From positions 41,826-66,013 of the forward strand of contig DDIR01000016.1 of assembly GCA_002338715.1 (NCBI GenBank): a stretch of 24,188 nt of DNA, written 5' to 3'. Under the pieces are notes generated by a model. That model was not told the origin of the DNA, searched no databases, and saw only the letters and a program-made list of their open reading frames with translations. Source of the stretch: Phycisphaerales bacterium UBA1845. GTDB taxonomy: Bacteria; Planctomycetota; Phycisphaerae; UBA1845. This document shows positions 1 through 10,278 of the stretch, one piece after another; the first letter of the stretch is position 1; the number at the start of each line of letters is the position of its first letter. Both the position numbers and the translations under genes were made by a program.

Positions 1-253
1 CCGCCGATATGGCTCGAATCACACCGACGCGATTGTGAGTGAGAGTGCGGAAGCTCAGCAGGCGTTTATTCGAAACGTGGGGTCGTCGTGCGTGTTGACC
101 AACGCGTCGACGCGGTTCAACGACGGGTATCAACTCGGACTGGGTGCGGAAATTGGCATCAGCACATCGCGGATTCACGCCTATGGCCCGATGGGGTTGG
201 AGGAATTGACCACCCAGCGCTACGTTGTTCGTGGCGAGGGGCAGGTACGATGA
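1..253 (+). CDS. proA: Gamma-glutamyl phosphate reductase ProA, C-terminal fragment
   Basis: This is the 3' end of a gene that starts upstream of the window; frame 2 is open from the first base to the TGA ending at 253. The visible residues include [35 protein letters not shown] and [13 protein letters not shown], the strongly conserved C-terminal signature of glutamate-5-semialdehyde dehydrogenase. ProA reduces gamma-glutamyl phosphate with NADPH to glutamate-5-semialdehyde, the second step of proline synthesis, in the cytosol. The protein ends in VVRGEGQVR, the usual end of the family, so the C-terminus looks intact. The catalytic cysteine region lies outside the window. An internal GTG at 35 is not a real start, because the conserved reading continues upstream of it. 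The next gene begins 82 bases downstream on the same strand; joint transcription is possible but not shown. Confidence 0.95.
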   Translation, partial: RRYGSNHTDAIVSESAEAQQAFIRNVGSSCVLTNASTRFNDGYQLGLGAEIGISTSRIHAYGPMGLEELTTQRYVVRGEGQVR

Positions 254-335
254 CCTGCGGGATTGGATCGATGATGGATAAGGCGTTTGTGGCTGACTTG
301 ATTCAATCGGCGAACCAAAGTTAACGGCAAAACTG

Positions 336-2627
336 ATGAAATCATCCGGCAACATTCGTCAATACATCGATCAGAAGCGTGCGGAATACAAGCACCTCGT
401 CAACCACATCGATCGCCAGTTCTTAATCACGCTGCACCAGCGCAACATCGTTTCCATTGATCAGATGCACGAGGAAGTGCGGGCGCTTTCAGGCAAAGAC
501 CCGCTCCCTGCCGCGTTGGATCACAACCAAGCCGAGGGAGAAAAGCTCAGCGCCGATGAGCACGAATGGCTGGTGCGGCGGACCTACGACTACGTGTGCA
601 AGCATCTGAGTTCGGAAGAAGTCGAGCGAATCATCAACCTGACGATCAAGCGCGACGTGGTCCGCGAGCTGGATGACTTCGCGAAGCTCGCATCGGTGTC
701 GACCCGGCTGCTGGCTGAGAAGGTGCGGCAATTCACGCTGCTATCGGATGGCGAGAATCGACTCCCCGCATCGGAAGTGATGGGCACGCGGGTGGCGCTC
801 ATTCGCCACTTCATCAGCGACCAGCTTGAATTCATCGGCATCGCCAAAAACTTCGTGACCATTCGCGAGATTGATGAGATCGCCGAACGGATGATCGGTC
901 TGGAGTTTGGGCAGGGACGCATCGGCGGAAAAGCCGGCGGGATGGTGTTGGCCTCCTGCATCTTGAAAACGTTTGAAGACCTGCATCCAGATTGGCCGGT
1001 GGCCACGCCGGAGTCATGGTTCCTGCGCAGCGACGTCATCGATCGCTTTCTCGAACTCAATCACCTTACCGGTTATCAAAGCCTCAAATACCGCACCACC
1101 GATGAGATCCGCCACGAGTATCCACTCGTCAAAGGCGTGTTTCGCAATTCGGATTTCCCTGTCGATATCGTTCAGCAGTTGCGGGGGATGCTCAAGGAAA
1201 TCGGTACGCATCCGCTGATCGTGCGCTCGTCGAGTCTGTTGGAAGATCGCATCGGGTCGGCGTTTTCGGGCAAGTATGCCAGCGTGTTCGTTGCCAACCA
1301 GGGGCCGACCGAAGTGCGTTTGCAGGCGCTGCTGGTGGCGATTTCGGAAGTTTACGCCAGCACGATGGCCCCCGACCCCATCGCCTATCGCCGCGAGCGC
1401 AACCTGCTCGACTACCACGAAGACATGGGCGTCTTGATTCAAAAAGTCGTCGGCAAAAAAGTCGGCAAGTATTTTTTGCCGGCATTTGCGGGCGTGGCGT
1501 TTTCGCGCAACGAGTATCGCTGGTCGCCGCGCATCAAGCGCGAAGATGGTTTGTTGCGGTTGGTGATGGGATTGGGGACCCGGGCCGTCGATCGCGTCGG
1601 GCACGAGCATCCGCGAATGGTGGCGCTCGGGGCGCCGACGTTGAAGCCCACTGCCAGCGATCAAACCACCGCGCAGACGTCGCAGCGCACCGTCGACGTG
1701 ATCAATCTTGAATTGAACCGGATGCAGTCGATTGACATCGATGAACTGCTTTCGCTCGATGACGCCGTTCCGCGATTGGATCAGATCGTTTCCGTTTATC
1801 AGGATGGCATCCTGTCGCTTCCAACGGGCACGCGGATCAGTGCGCCGCCGTCGAGTCTCTGCGTGACCTTTGACAAGCTGTTGGAGCGCACGACGTTTGC
1901 CGACGCGATGCGCCGCATCCTCGTGCGGCTGGAGGAAGCGTATGGCTTCCCGGTGGACGTTGAGTTCGCCCACGACGGCGAAAAGTTGTATCTGCTGCAA
2001 TGCCGGGCGTTGGCGTCGCATGTGGATGTTGCTGCCGTCGAGGTTCCGCGCGATGTTCCTGAGGATCAAAAGGTCTTCGGAGCCAACAAGTACGTTCGGA
2101 CCGGGTTGCTGCCGGATATTGAATACGTCGTCTACGTCGATCCCGCGACGTACGATGGCATCAAGACGCCCGAGCGACGCATCGAGGTAGCCCGGGTGGT
2201 GGGGCGACTTAACCATGCGCTCACCGGCAAACGCTTTATTCTCGTGGGCCCGGGGCGCTGGGGCAGCAACGACATTCGACTGGGCGTCAAGGTCGGTTAC
2301 TCCGACATCAACAACACGCGGATGTTGGTCGAGGTCGCCAGAACGAAAGCCGGTTATACGCCGGAAGTTTCGTTCGGGACGCATTTCTTCCAGGACCTCG
2401 TCGAAGCCGACATCCAATACCTGCCGCTTTATCCCGACGAGCCCGACTCGTGTTTCAGCGAATCGTTTTTCGGTCAGCCGGTAAACGCGCTGGCGTCCCT
2501 TCTCCCAAAGGATGCCGACTTCGCTGAAATCGTGCGGGTGATTCACGTGCCGACGGTGGCTGGCGGAAGGATGCTGACCATCGCGATGAACGGTGAAACC
2601 GACGAAGCGCTCGCCTACCTGCAGTGA
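336..2627 (+). CDS. PEP/pyruvate-binding (PPDK_N) domain protein, no phosphohistidine domain
   Basis: A 763-residue protein. The first ~190 residues are mostly helical and unrecognised. An ATP-grasp PPDK_N domain follows: the nucleotide-loop-like IGGKAGG (K199), the RSSSLLED segment (R297, E303, D304; equivalent to VRSSA.AED in PEP synthase), LIQKVVG...FAGVAFSRN, and VDVEFAHDGEKLYLLQCR at the domain end. Classical PEP synthase and PPDK then have a swivelling phosphohistidine domain (TxGGxxSHAA) and a PEP-binding barrel. Neither is present. Instead there is a C-terminal domain with GPGRWGS (638-644) and GTHFFQD (681-687). The same C-terminal motifs occur in the 996-residue protein encoded further right, so the two are paralogues. 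Without the phosphohistidine it cannot run the classical PEP synthase reaction; an ATP-dependent phosphotransfer or nucleotide-sensing role is inference. The ribosome site before the ATG at 336 is weak, so the start is probable, not proven. Confidence 0.85.
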   Translation: MKSSGNIRQYIDQKRAEYKHLVNHIDRQFLITLHQRNIVSIDQMHEEVRALSGKDPLPAALDHNQAEGEKLSADEHEWLVRRTYDYVCKHLSSEEVERIINLTIKRDVVRELDDFAKLASVSTRLLAEKVRQFTLLSDGENRLPASEVMGTRVALIRHFISDQLEFIGIAKNFVTIREIDEIAERMIGLEFGQGRIGGKAGGMVLASCILKTFEDLHPDWPVATPESWFLRSDVIDRFLELNHLTGYQSLKYRTTDEIRHEYPLVKGVFRNSDFPVDIVQQLRGMLKEIGTHPLIVRSSSLLEDRIGSAFSGKYASVFVANQGPTEVRLQALLVAISEVYASTMAPDPIAYRRERNLLDYHEDMGVLIQKVVGKKVGKYFLPAFAGVAFSRNEYRWSPRIKREDGLLRLVMGLGTRAVDRVGHEHPRMVALGAPTLKPTASDQTTAQTSQRTVDVINLELNRMQSIDIDELLSLDDAVPRLDQIVSVYQDGILSLPTGTRISAPPSSLCVTFDKLLERTTFADAMRRILVRLEEAYGFPVDVEFAHDGEKLYLLQCRALASHVDVAAVEVPRDVPEDQKVFGANKYVRTGLLPDIEYVVYVDPATYDGIKTPERRIEVARVVGRLNHALTGKRFILVGPGRWGSNDIRLGVKVGYSDINNTRMLVEVARTKAGYTPEVSFGTHFFQDLVEADIQYLPLYPDEPDSCFSESFFGQPVNALASLLPKDADFAEIVRVIHVPTVAGGRMLTIAMNGETDEALAYLQ

Positions 2628-2757
2628 TGATTTTGCTTTGGTTGGATTGGTGATCGAGCGATTGGAGCGATCTTAATCTTAGCGTCGCGATTTGCTCGCT
2701 TGCTCTGCGCAGTACGGGGGCTGGTACTCTCCTTGATTGACTTTGTTTTTCCCCTGG

Positions 2758-2777
2758 ATTCCCGCCTGCGCGGGAAT
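2758..2777. repeat. Short palindromic intergenic repeat (ATTCCCGC...GCGGGAAT)
   Basis: Perfect inverted repeat with arms ATTCCCGC (2758-2765) and GCGGGAAT (2770-2777) around a 4-base loop, followed by GACGG. This sequence type (GGATTCCCGCCTGCGCGGGAATGACGG) is familiar as a dispersed REP-like element in many bacterial genomes. It sits between the convergent 3' ends of the PPDK_N gene and arsS. It may end or protect transcripts from both sides, but there is no T-run after the hairpin on either strand, so it is not a textbook intrinsic terminator. Confidence 0.7.
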
Positions 2778-2817
2778 GACGGCTCTGTTGCTCCACTGCG
2801 ATTGAATTGGGAATGCC

Positions 2818-3864
<1,047 letters not shown>

Positions 3865-3886
3865 GAAGTTGGATTCGCAAGCGGGG

Positions 3887-4219
3887 CTACATGCCCAGGC
3901 GTTCGGCGTGTCCGCGCATTTGCACGCCATGGATCAAACATGCCCCGCCCTGGATGGCGCTGGCGACGTGAACGGCTTCGGTCATCTGATCGAGATCGGA
4001 ACCCTTTTCGAGACACGCGGTGGTGTAGGCGTCGATGCAGTACGGACACTGGGTGGCATGGGCGACCGCCAGGGCGATCAACGCCTTTTCGCGTTCCGAA
4101 AGCGCACCGTCTTTGAAGACTTCGCTGTACCAGTCGAAGAACTTCTCAGCCAGCTTGGGGGCGTTCTTGCCGATCTCGCCGAATTTCTTCAGGTCTTCTT
4201 TGTCAAAGTACGGGTTCAT
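3887..4219 (-). CDS. Arsenosugar-associated peroxidase-like (CMD/AhpD family) protein
   Basis: A 110-residue carboxymuconolactone decarboxylase/AhpD-fold protein: KFFDWYSEVFKDGALSEREKALIALAVAHATQ followed by CPYC and later HVASAIQGGACLIHGVQM. The CxxC pair is the redox centre of AhpD-type peroxidases, but the AhpD histidine four residues after the second Cys is Tyr here. This family is commonly encoded beside arsS and is called arsenosugar biosynthesis-associated peroxidase-like; its exact reaction is unknown to me. I chose the ATG at 4219 (MNPYFDKEDLKKFG) because family members start this way; an in-frame ATG at 4258 would add 13 unconserved residues. The gene lies 48 bases after the 996-residue PPDK_N gene and 22 bases before arsS on the same strand, which suggests one transcript. 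Confidence 0.9.
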   Translation of the reverse strand: MNPYFDKEDLKKFGEIGKNAPKLAEKFFDWYSEVFKDGALSEREKALIALAVAHATQCPYCIDAYTTACLEKGSDLDQMTEAVHVASAIQGGACLIHGVQMRGHAERLGM

Positions 4220-4246
4220 GCTGCTCTTATATTCCCTGTCGCGCCA

Positions 4247-4278
4247 GATTTCATGCATCGGATGATTTCATGCATCGG
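4247..4278. repeat. 17-bp tandem duplication across a stop codon
   Basis: GATTTCATGCATCGG occurs at 4247-4261 and again at 4264-4278, a period of 17 bases. The right copy contains the stop codon and last codons of the 996-residue PPDK_N gene; the left copy lies just beyond the stop, in the gap before the peroxidase-like gene. Both units contain the palindrome ATGCAT. It looks like a small slippage duplication. Confidence 0.8.
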
Positions 4279-7258
4279 AATTGGCTGGGGGTTCGTCGGG
4301 GGCGGGTTTGCAGACGATCCCGTGCTGCATGCGCCCGTCGATCCTGATTTCTGTGGGTTTTTCGAACCGGATATGCCGCGTGTATTTGGTCTCGGCGTAT
4401 GCGGGTTGGCTTGCGAGCCATTTCCAGTCCACGAAGCTCTCACCGACGTGGGGATCGACGGTCATGTACCCGACGCCGAGCGACGTGAGGTTTTGAAAAA
4501 AGTGCGTGCCCTGTGACGGGATGACGCAAAAGTCTTTCAAATTGGTTTCGATGATCAGCTGAGCCGTGGAAATCTGCTCCCAACTGACGGGAATCCCCAG
4601 GAATCGATCGGCGCTGCCCCAGCGCCCCGGGCCGATGAGGATCGATGCGCGGTCTTCCTGAAGGAGTTGGTCGTTGATGCGGGCGACGTCGGCAGCGATG
4701 TCGCGGGTCTGGGTGTTGTCGAACGCATTCGGTTTGACGTAGACCAGATCGGTGATGCCTTCGACGCGCCCATTTCCCAACGCACGATCGGAGTAGCAGA
4801 TCAGCGATTCGCGATCGACTTCATCGACGGTGACGTGGGCGTATTCCTCCTGCACGATGATCGGGCGAATTTGCAGGAAGCCGAATTCCATCGGTGTGGT
4901 GCCCATGTCGACCGCGAATTCCATTTCGATGGGGCCAGCCATCCCTTCGCTGCCGAGTTTCAATAACGTTTGCAGAATCTCAGCCAATGGAAACTTGTTG
5001 GCTTTTAACACGTGGGCGAACGTGACGACGCGCGGGCCCTGGCGACGAAGTCCGTCATAGATGCGATCGTTTTCGGCGCTGTAGACGGAACCGAGTGACG
5101 CGAGCGTGCCGTCTTTTTCTGCAACATCGAGATCGAGCAGCATGAGGTTGGCGGCTGCATCGTCCGTTGGGTAAACCTCAGGCCGACTCGTATCGAGCGC
5201 AAAGAATTTGCGCTGCGAGTTGGAGAGAAGGTCTTTGGTTGTCGGAAACTGCGGAAGCACTTCGGGGTGAGCCGGCGAAAACATCAGGGTTTGTCCACCT
5301 TCGACAACGATCTTGCCGAGTCCCAGCGCCACCGACGCAATGCCTTCCGACGCGGCGACATTGCCTTGCGGATAGAAGTTGTACGAGCGGGCCACCCCGG
5401 AAAACGTAGGGTAAAAGCGATGTTCGTGGTTGCTGCCGACGAGTTCCTGAAGGATGACGGCCATCCGTTCCTGTTCGACGTTTCGACCGGTGGCTTCGAG
5501 GTAACGCTTGGCGCTTTGAAAAAACGTTGACGCATACACGCGCTTGATCGCATCGCACAGTTGATCGAGACGCACGGAAATGTCCGGGTGATTGTTCTGG
5601 ATCATGTGCGTTTCGTACACACCGGCGAAAGGCCGTCCTTGTGAATCTTCGAGCAGGCTGCTGGAGCGGACCGCCAGCGGGTATCGCACGAAGCGAAGGA
5701 ACGCGGCAAGGTCCTTGTAGATTTCGCGGGGCAATCTTGCGGCGAGAAACATTTGCGTGATGCGCGAGTCGGGCACGTCCTCTGCGACAAAACCGCGCAG
5801 GCTGTTCTCGTCGAGAAACGCGTCGAACACATCGGTTCCCAGCGTGGCGCAGTTGGGTACGAAGACTTTTGCGCCTTTGAATTTGTGGACGAGGCTGTGG
5901 TGTCGCAAGAGCGCGTTGACAAACGCCAGACCGCGCGCTTTTCCGCCGATGGATCCGCCGCCGATGCGTGTGAAGCTGCTGGTGGTGTCGAACTTGCGCG
6001 GGGAGAAGTCGGTGATGACGCCGGTTTGCGATTTGGCACGGAACTCCGAGAGTTCGTTGATCAGGTACTCGCGCATTGTCGCGACGTCTTTGAAGTCTGA
6101 AACCTTCGTCGGGCGCAAGCGGGCTGCGAGGTCGAATTCCGTGCGGGCCATCAACCAGTTGCTGAAGTGATTGTGATGGGCATGGAACGCGATGGATTCG
6201 TCTGGAACGCGGGCGATGCCTTCCTCGAGTTCCTGCAGCGTCCGGGCTCGACCCACTTCGGCACCGTCGCCGGTCTTAAAGACGAAATCGCCAAACCCGA
6301 GGTTGGTCAGCAGAAATTCGCGAAGGCGTCGCATGAGGTTGCGCGAACGTTTGCGCACGAAGAACGCCCCCAACTCGCCAGCCGGCGAGGCGTAATGCTC
6401 TTCGGAAGATTGGAGCAGAACGGGCAAGTGCGGGTTGGCTGCCCTGGCGCGACGGGCGAGTTCCAGGCCGGCATTGGGGTCCAGTTCACCGTTGCGCGGG
6501 AAGCGCACGTCGGAAATCAGTCCGAGCAGATTGTCCTGGTAATGTGAGCAGAGTTCCCAGGCATCTTCAAACGTTTCAGCCAGCAGGATGCGCGGTCGAG
6601 CCCGCATGCGCAGCAGGCGGTGCATCATGTTGACGCTGTCGGCGATGAGCGCCTGGGTCAGCTTCATCACCTCGGTGTAAATCAGCGGCAGGAATGAGGA
6701 GTAAAACCGGATCGAATTTTCAACGAGGAGGATCACCCGCACGTCGCCTTCGCGGGTATCGTGTTCGACGTTGAGTTTGTCTTCGACGAATTTGATGATC
6801 GCCAGAAGGATCTTGGTGTCGCCATCCCACACGAAAACCTTATCGACCGCCGACCCGTCCTTGATGCCCGGCTGGCGCATGATCGAGCGCGGTTCGTCGG
6901 CTAGCACCACGATGGGCAGGTCGGGATGCTTTTCGCGGATCGCCTCTGACAGCGCGACGACGCTGAGGTCGCCGAGTCGGGTCATGGTGATGACGAGGTC
7001 AACCTTGTGATCTTTGATGAACGCCAGTGCTTCGCTCCCGGTGGACACGCGCGACACGCGCGGAGCGCTGCTGAGGTTCATGTCGAGGTATTCGCTGGTG
7101 ATCAGTTCGCTGAGCAGGCCGTCCTCTTCGAGCACGAACGATTCGTAAAGGCTGCAGACCAGAAGCACATGCTGCACGCGAAACGGCATGAGCGTATGAA
7201 AGCCGCAGAAATAGCGGTTGAGATCGTCGCGGCTTGCTTGTTGATCGAATTGTTCCAT
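4268..7258 (-). CDS. Dual receiver-like / PPDK_N domain protein (PEP synthase-like)
   Basis: A 996-residue protein. Residues ~29-160 form a receiver-like fold with degenerate sites: the phospho-Asp position is Met92 (DLVITMTR) and the conserved Lys is replaced by Trp144. Residues ~173-318 form a second receiver-like domain that keeps Asp250 (LISDVRFPR), the Ser284/Ser285 region and Lys303, and so may be phosphorylated. A PPDK_N ATP-grasp domain follows (SIGGKARG, K440; VRSSSLLED, R531), then the same C-terminal domain as in the 763-residue paralogue: GPGRWGS at 876-882 and GTHFFQ at 917-922. No phosphohistidine or PEP-barrel domain is present. The fusion suggests an ATP-grasp activity gated by a phosphorelay or ligand; this is inference. 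It is the first gene of the operon with the peroxidase-like protein and arsS. A possible promoter (TTGGCG, 16 bases, TAGACT) lies upstream on the minus strand, at low confidence. Confidence 0.85.
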   Translation of the reverse strand: MEQFDQQASRDDLNRYFCGFHTLMPFRVQHVLLVCSLYESFVLEEDGLLSELITSEYLDMNLSSAPRVSRVSTGSEALAFIKDHKVDLVITMTRLGDLSVVALSEAIREKHPDLPIVVLADEPRSIMRQPGIKDGSAVDKVFVWDGDTKILLAIIKFVEDKLNVEHDTREGDVRVILLVENSIRFYSSFLPLIYTEVMKLTQALIADSVNMMHRLLRMRARPRILLAETFEDAWELCSHYQDNLLGLISDVRFPRNGELDPNAGLELARRARAANPHLPVLLQSSEEHYASPAGELGAFFVRKRSRNLMRRLREFLLTNLGFGDFVFKTGDGAEVGRARTLQELEEGIARVPDESIAFHAHHNHFSNWLMARTEFDLAARLRPTKVSDFKDVATMREYLINELSEFRAKSQTGVITDFSPRKFDTTSSFTRIGGGSIGGKARGLAFVNALLRHHSLVHKFKGAKVFVPNCATLGTDVFDAFLDENSLRGFVAEDVPDSRITQMFLAARLPREIYKDLAAFLRFVRYPLAVRSSSLLEDSQGRPFAGVYETHMIQNNHPDISVRLDQLCDAIKRVYASTFFQSAKRYLEATGRNVEQERMAVILQELVGSNHEHRFYPTFSGVARSYNFYPQGNVAASEGIASVALGLGKIVVEGGQTLMFSPAHPEVLPQFPTTKDLLSNSQRKFFALDTSRPEVYPTDDAAANLMLLDLDVAEKDGTLASLGSVYSAENDRIYDGLRRQGPRVVTFAHVLKANKFPLAEILQTLLKLGSEGMAGPIEMEFAVDMGTTPMEFGFLQIRPIIVQEEYAHVTVDEVDRESLICYSDRALGNGRVEGITDLVYVKPNAFDNTQTRDIAADVARINDQLLQEDRASILIGPGRWGSADRFLGIPVSWEQISTAQLIIETNLKDFCVIPSQGTHFFQNLTSLGVGYMTVDPHVGESFVDWKWLASQPAYAETKYTRHIRFEKPTEIRIDGRMQHGIVCKPAPDEPPANSDA

Positions 7259-7346
7259 AAGGCGGCTCGACAGAATGGCGTTCGCAGTGACGGCAGCAGG
7301 TATAGTCTATCGCCCGGTGATGATTCGCCAACCATGCGGCGGCGCG

Positions 7347-7393
7347 CCCGGTTGCAATTCAACAAAAAGCCCGGTTGCAATCCAACAAAAAAG
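7347..7393. repeat. 23/24-bp imperfect tandem repeat behind gdhA
   Basis: CCCGGTTGCAAT followed by TCAACAAAAAG (7347-7369) is repeated as CCCGGTTGCAAT followed by CCAACAAAAAAG (7370-7393), with one substitution and one extra A. On the minus strand each unit begins with CTTTTTGTTG or CTTTTTTGTTG. The right unit supplies the T-run of the gdhA terminator, so the duplication produced a second T-run further downstream. Confidence 0.85.
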
Positions 7394-7418
7394 AGGGTGA
7401 AGCGTTCGCTCCACCCTC
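7381..7418 (-). terminator. Intrinsic terminator of gdhA
   Basis: On the minus strand, GAGGGTGGAGCG and CGCTTCACCCTC pair across a very short loop (7393-7418; one G-U in the RNA), followed at once by TTTTTTGTTGG. It begins 36 bases after the gdhA stop. GC-rich stem plus T-run in the gdhA direction is a standard rho-independent terminator. On the plus strand no T-run follows. Confidence 0.88.
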
Positions 7419-7453
7419 GTTGAATATGCATGAACTCGATGCCGAGCGACGGG

Positions 7454-8842
<1,389 letters not shown>

Positions 8843-8852
8843 TCAAGAACTT

Positions 8853-8920
8853 GCGGCGTCATTTTGGGGCGACACCGCGGAGCCCTGTTTTATGGTTGGC
8901 CAACCGCTCTTCTGGTTGGC
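8853..8920 (-). promoter_or_regulatory. Structured leader region of gdhA mRNA
   Basis: Between the predicted gdhA start site (~8962) and the ATG at 8815 two stem-loops can form on the minus strand. The first pairs GCCAACC (8920-8914) with GGTTGGC (8905-8899) over an 8-base loop. The GGTTGGC segment also sits in the perfect palindrome GGTTGGCCAACC (8894-8905), giving an alternative partner. The second pairs GCGGTGTC (8878-8871) with GACGCCGC (8860-8853), with one G-U and a 10-base loop. I do not recognise a known riboswitch class; the glutamine (glnA) motif is not seen. A role in control is inference. Confidence 0.4.
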
Positions 8921-8972
8921 ATTCACTCGATCTCATCGCAAACCGGATGGACGATTGCTCTGAATTCAGACA

Positions 8973-8988
8973 AGCAAGTTACGTGCCA
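8973..8988 (-). promoter_or_regulatory. Sigma-54 promoter (-24/-12) of gdhA
   Basis: The minus strand reads TGGCACGTAACTTGCT, which fits the sigma-54 consensus TGGCACG-N4-TTGCW at every defined position, including GG at -24, GC at -12 and the correct spacing. The expected start site is ~8962, giving a leader of about 147 bases before gdhA. A perfect palindrome TCTGAATTCAGA (8959-8970) overlaps the start region. Sigma-54 needs an AAA+ activator such as NtrC; I found no clear activator site upstream, where the 3' end of the other GDH gene lies. A role in nitrogen control fits the product of the gene. Confidence 0.82.
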
Positions 8989-9024
8989 AATCCGCGTAAA
9001 TTCACAGCGCATTTGCAATCCGTG

Positions 9025-10278
9025 TTACACCCATCCTCGGAGTCGGCAGGCCTCAGCCACCCGTTCGACAGCCAGCAGGTAGGCGGCCAACCGCATCGGC
9101 CCTTCGACACGCTTGTTTTCAGCATAGACAGCCATGAAAGCTTCCTTCATCCGCCGTTCAAGCTCCCGGTGGATATCGGCCAGCGACCAGCGGTAGTTGT
9201 AGGTGTTCTGCACCTGCTCCAGGTATGAAACGGTTACGCCTCCCGCGTTGGCCAGAATGTCGGGCACGACGAAGATTCCGCGCTCATAAAGGATTTCGTC
9301 TGCTTTTGGCGTGGTCGGACCGTTGGCCATCTCGATGATCACCTTCGCCTGAATATCCCGCGCGTTGGATTCGGTGATCACATTTTCCAGTGCGGCAGGG
9401 AACAGGATTTCGCAGTTGCAGGTGAGCAGTTGCTCGTTGGTGATGGCGTCACCGCCATCGAACCCGGCGATTTGCTGCATGTTGCGGTTGTAGTAGGTGA
9501 TGGCTTTGGGGATGTCGATACCGTCTTGGTTGAAGATCGCCCCATCGACGGCGCTGATGGCGATGACCCGGGCGCCGCGTTCGTGAAGCAGGCGGGCGAG
9601 AATGCCGCCGACATTGCCAAAACCCTGAATCGCGCAGCGCGCTCCTTCGATTCGATGCCCAAGTTCGCGTTCGACTTCACCGGCGATCACGACACCGCCC
9701 ATCGATGTGGCTTCGTTGCGACCCGGTGATCCGCCGAGCGGAATGGGCTTGCCGGTGATGACGCCGCTGTGGTGATAGCCCATCATTGTTTCGTATTCGT
9801 CGAGCATCCAGGCCATGATCTGCGGCGTGGTGTGAACGTCGGGCGCGGGAACGTCGCGATCGACGCTCATGCGATGACCAGCCGCTCGGATGTAGGCGCG
9901 GGCGAGTCGTTCTTTTTCACCCGTCGAAAGCGATGTCGGGTTGCAGGTCACGCCGCCTTTGCCACCGCCCAGCGGAAGATCGAGAACGGCGCACTTCCAC
10001 GTCATCCAACACGCGAGCGCGCGAACGGTGTCGATGGTTTCATCCGGGTGCCAACGAAGACCGCCCTTCGTCGGTCCGCGCGCATGGTTGTATTGAACGC
10101 GATATGCATCGAACACTTGCACTTGGCCGGAGTCCATGCGGACGGGCAAACGGTAGCGGTATTCGCGCATCGGTTGGCGAAGCAGTTCGCGCATTGATGG
10201 TTCAAGTCCGAGGACTTCCATCGCATGATCAAGCTGCGCCTGGGCTGTACGAAATGGGTTGTAACTTTCATCTGCCAT
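9025..10278 (-). CDS. Glu/Leu/Phe/Val dehydrogenase family, second glutamate dehydrogenase
   Basis: A 417-residue protein of the shorter GDH group (as in Bacillus RocG/GudB and archaeal GDH), clearly different from its 453-residue neighbour. Landmarks are HARGPTKGGLRWHP (K71), LPLGGGKGGV (catalytic K107), RDVPAPDVHTTPQIMAWMLDEY (D147) and the Rossmann motif GFGNVG (219-224). The likely reaction is interconversion of glutamate and 2-oxoglutarate plus ammonium; members of this group are often NAD-dependent and catabolic, but the cofactor cannot be settled here. The start at 10278 (MADESYNPFRTAQAQLDHA) matches the family N-terminus; a GAGGAG lies 14 bases before the ATG, somewhat far. A separate sigma-70-like promoter precedes it. 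It is divergent from the phosphofructokinase gene and codirectional with gdhA. Confidence 0.95.
   Translation of the reverse strand: MADESYNPFRTAQAQLDHAMEVLGLEPSMRELLRQPMREYRYRLPVRMDSGQVQVFDAYRVQYNHARGPTKGGLRWHPDETIDTVRALACWMTWKCAVLDLPLGGGKGGVTCNPTSLSTGEKERLARAYIRAAGHRMSVDRDVPAPDVHTTPQIMAWMLDEYETMMGYHHSGVITGKPIPLGGSPGRNEATSMGGVVIAGEVERELGHRIEGARCAIQGFGNVGGILARLLHERGARVIAISAVDGAIFNQDGIDIPKAITYYNRNMQQIAGFDGGDAITNEQLLTCNCEILFPAALENVITESNARDIQAKVIIEMANGPTTPKADEILYERGIFVVPDILANAGGVTVSYLEQVQNTYNYRWSLADIHRELERRMKEAFMAVYAENKRVEGPMRLAAYLLAVERVAEACRLRGWV

Noticed and set aside
1014..2546. A 510-codon open frame on the minus strand opposite the first PPDK_N gene
   Set aside because: It lies wholly antisense to a gene with clear domain motifs, and its product shows no recognisable family or membrane pattern; it is a shadow of codon bias.
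2650..2675. Possible terminator GATCG...CGATC after the first PPDK_N gene
   Set aside because: Only five pairs with an 11-base loop and no clear T-run; too weak to call.
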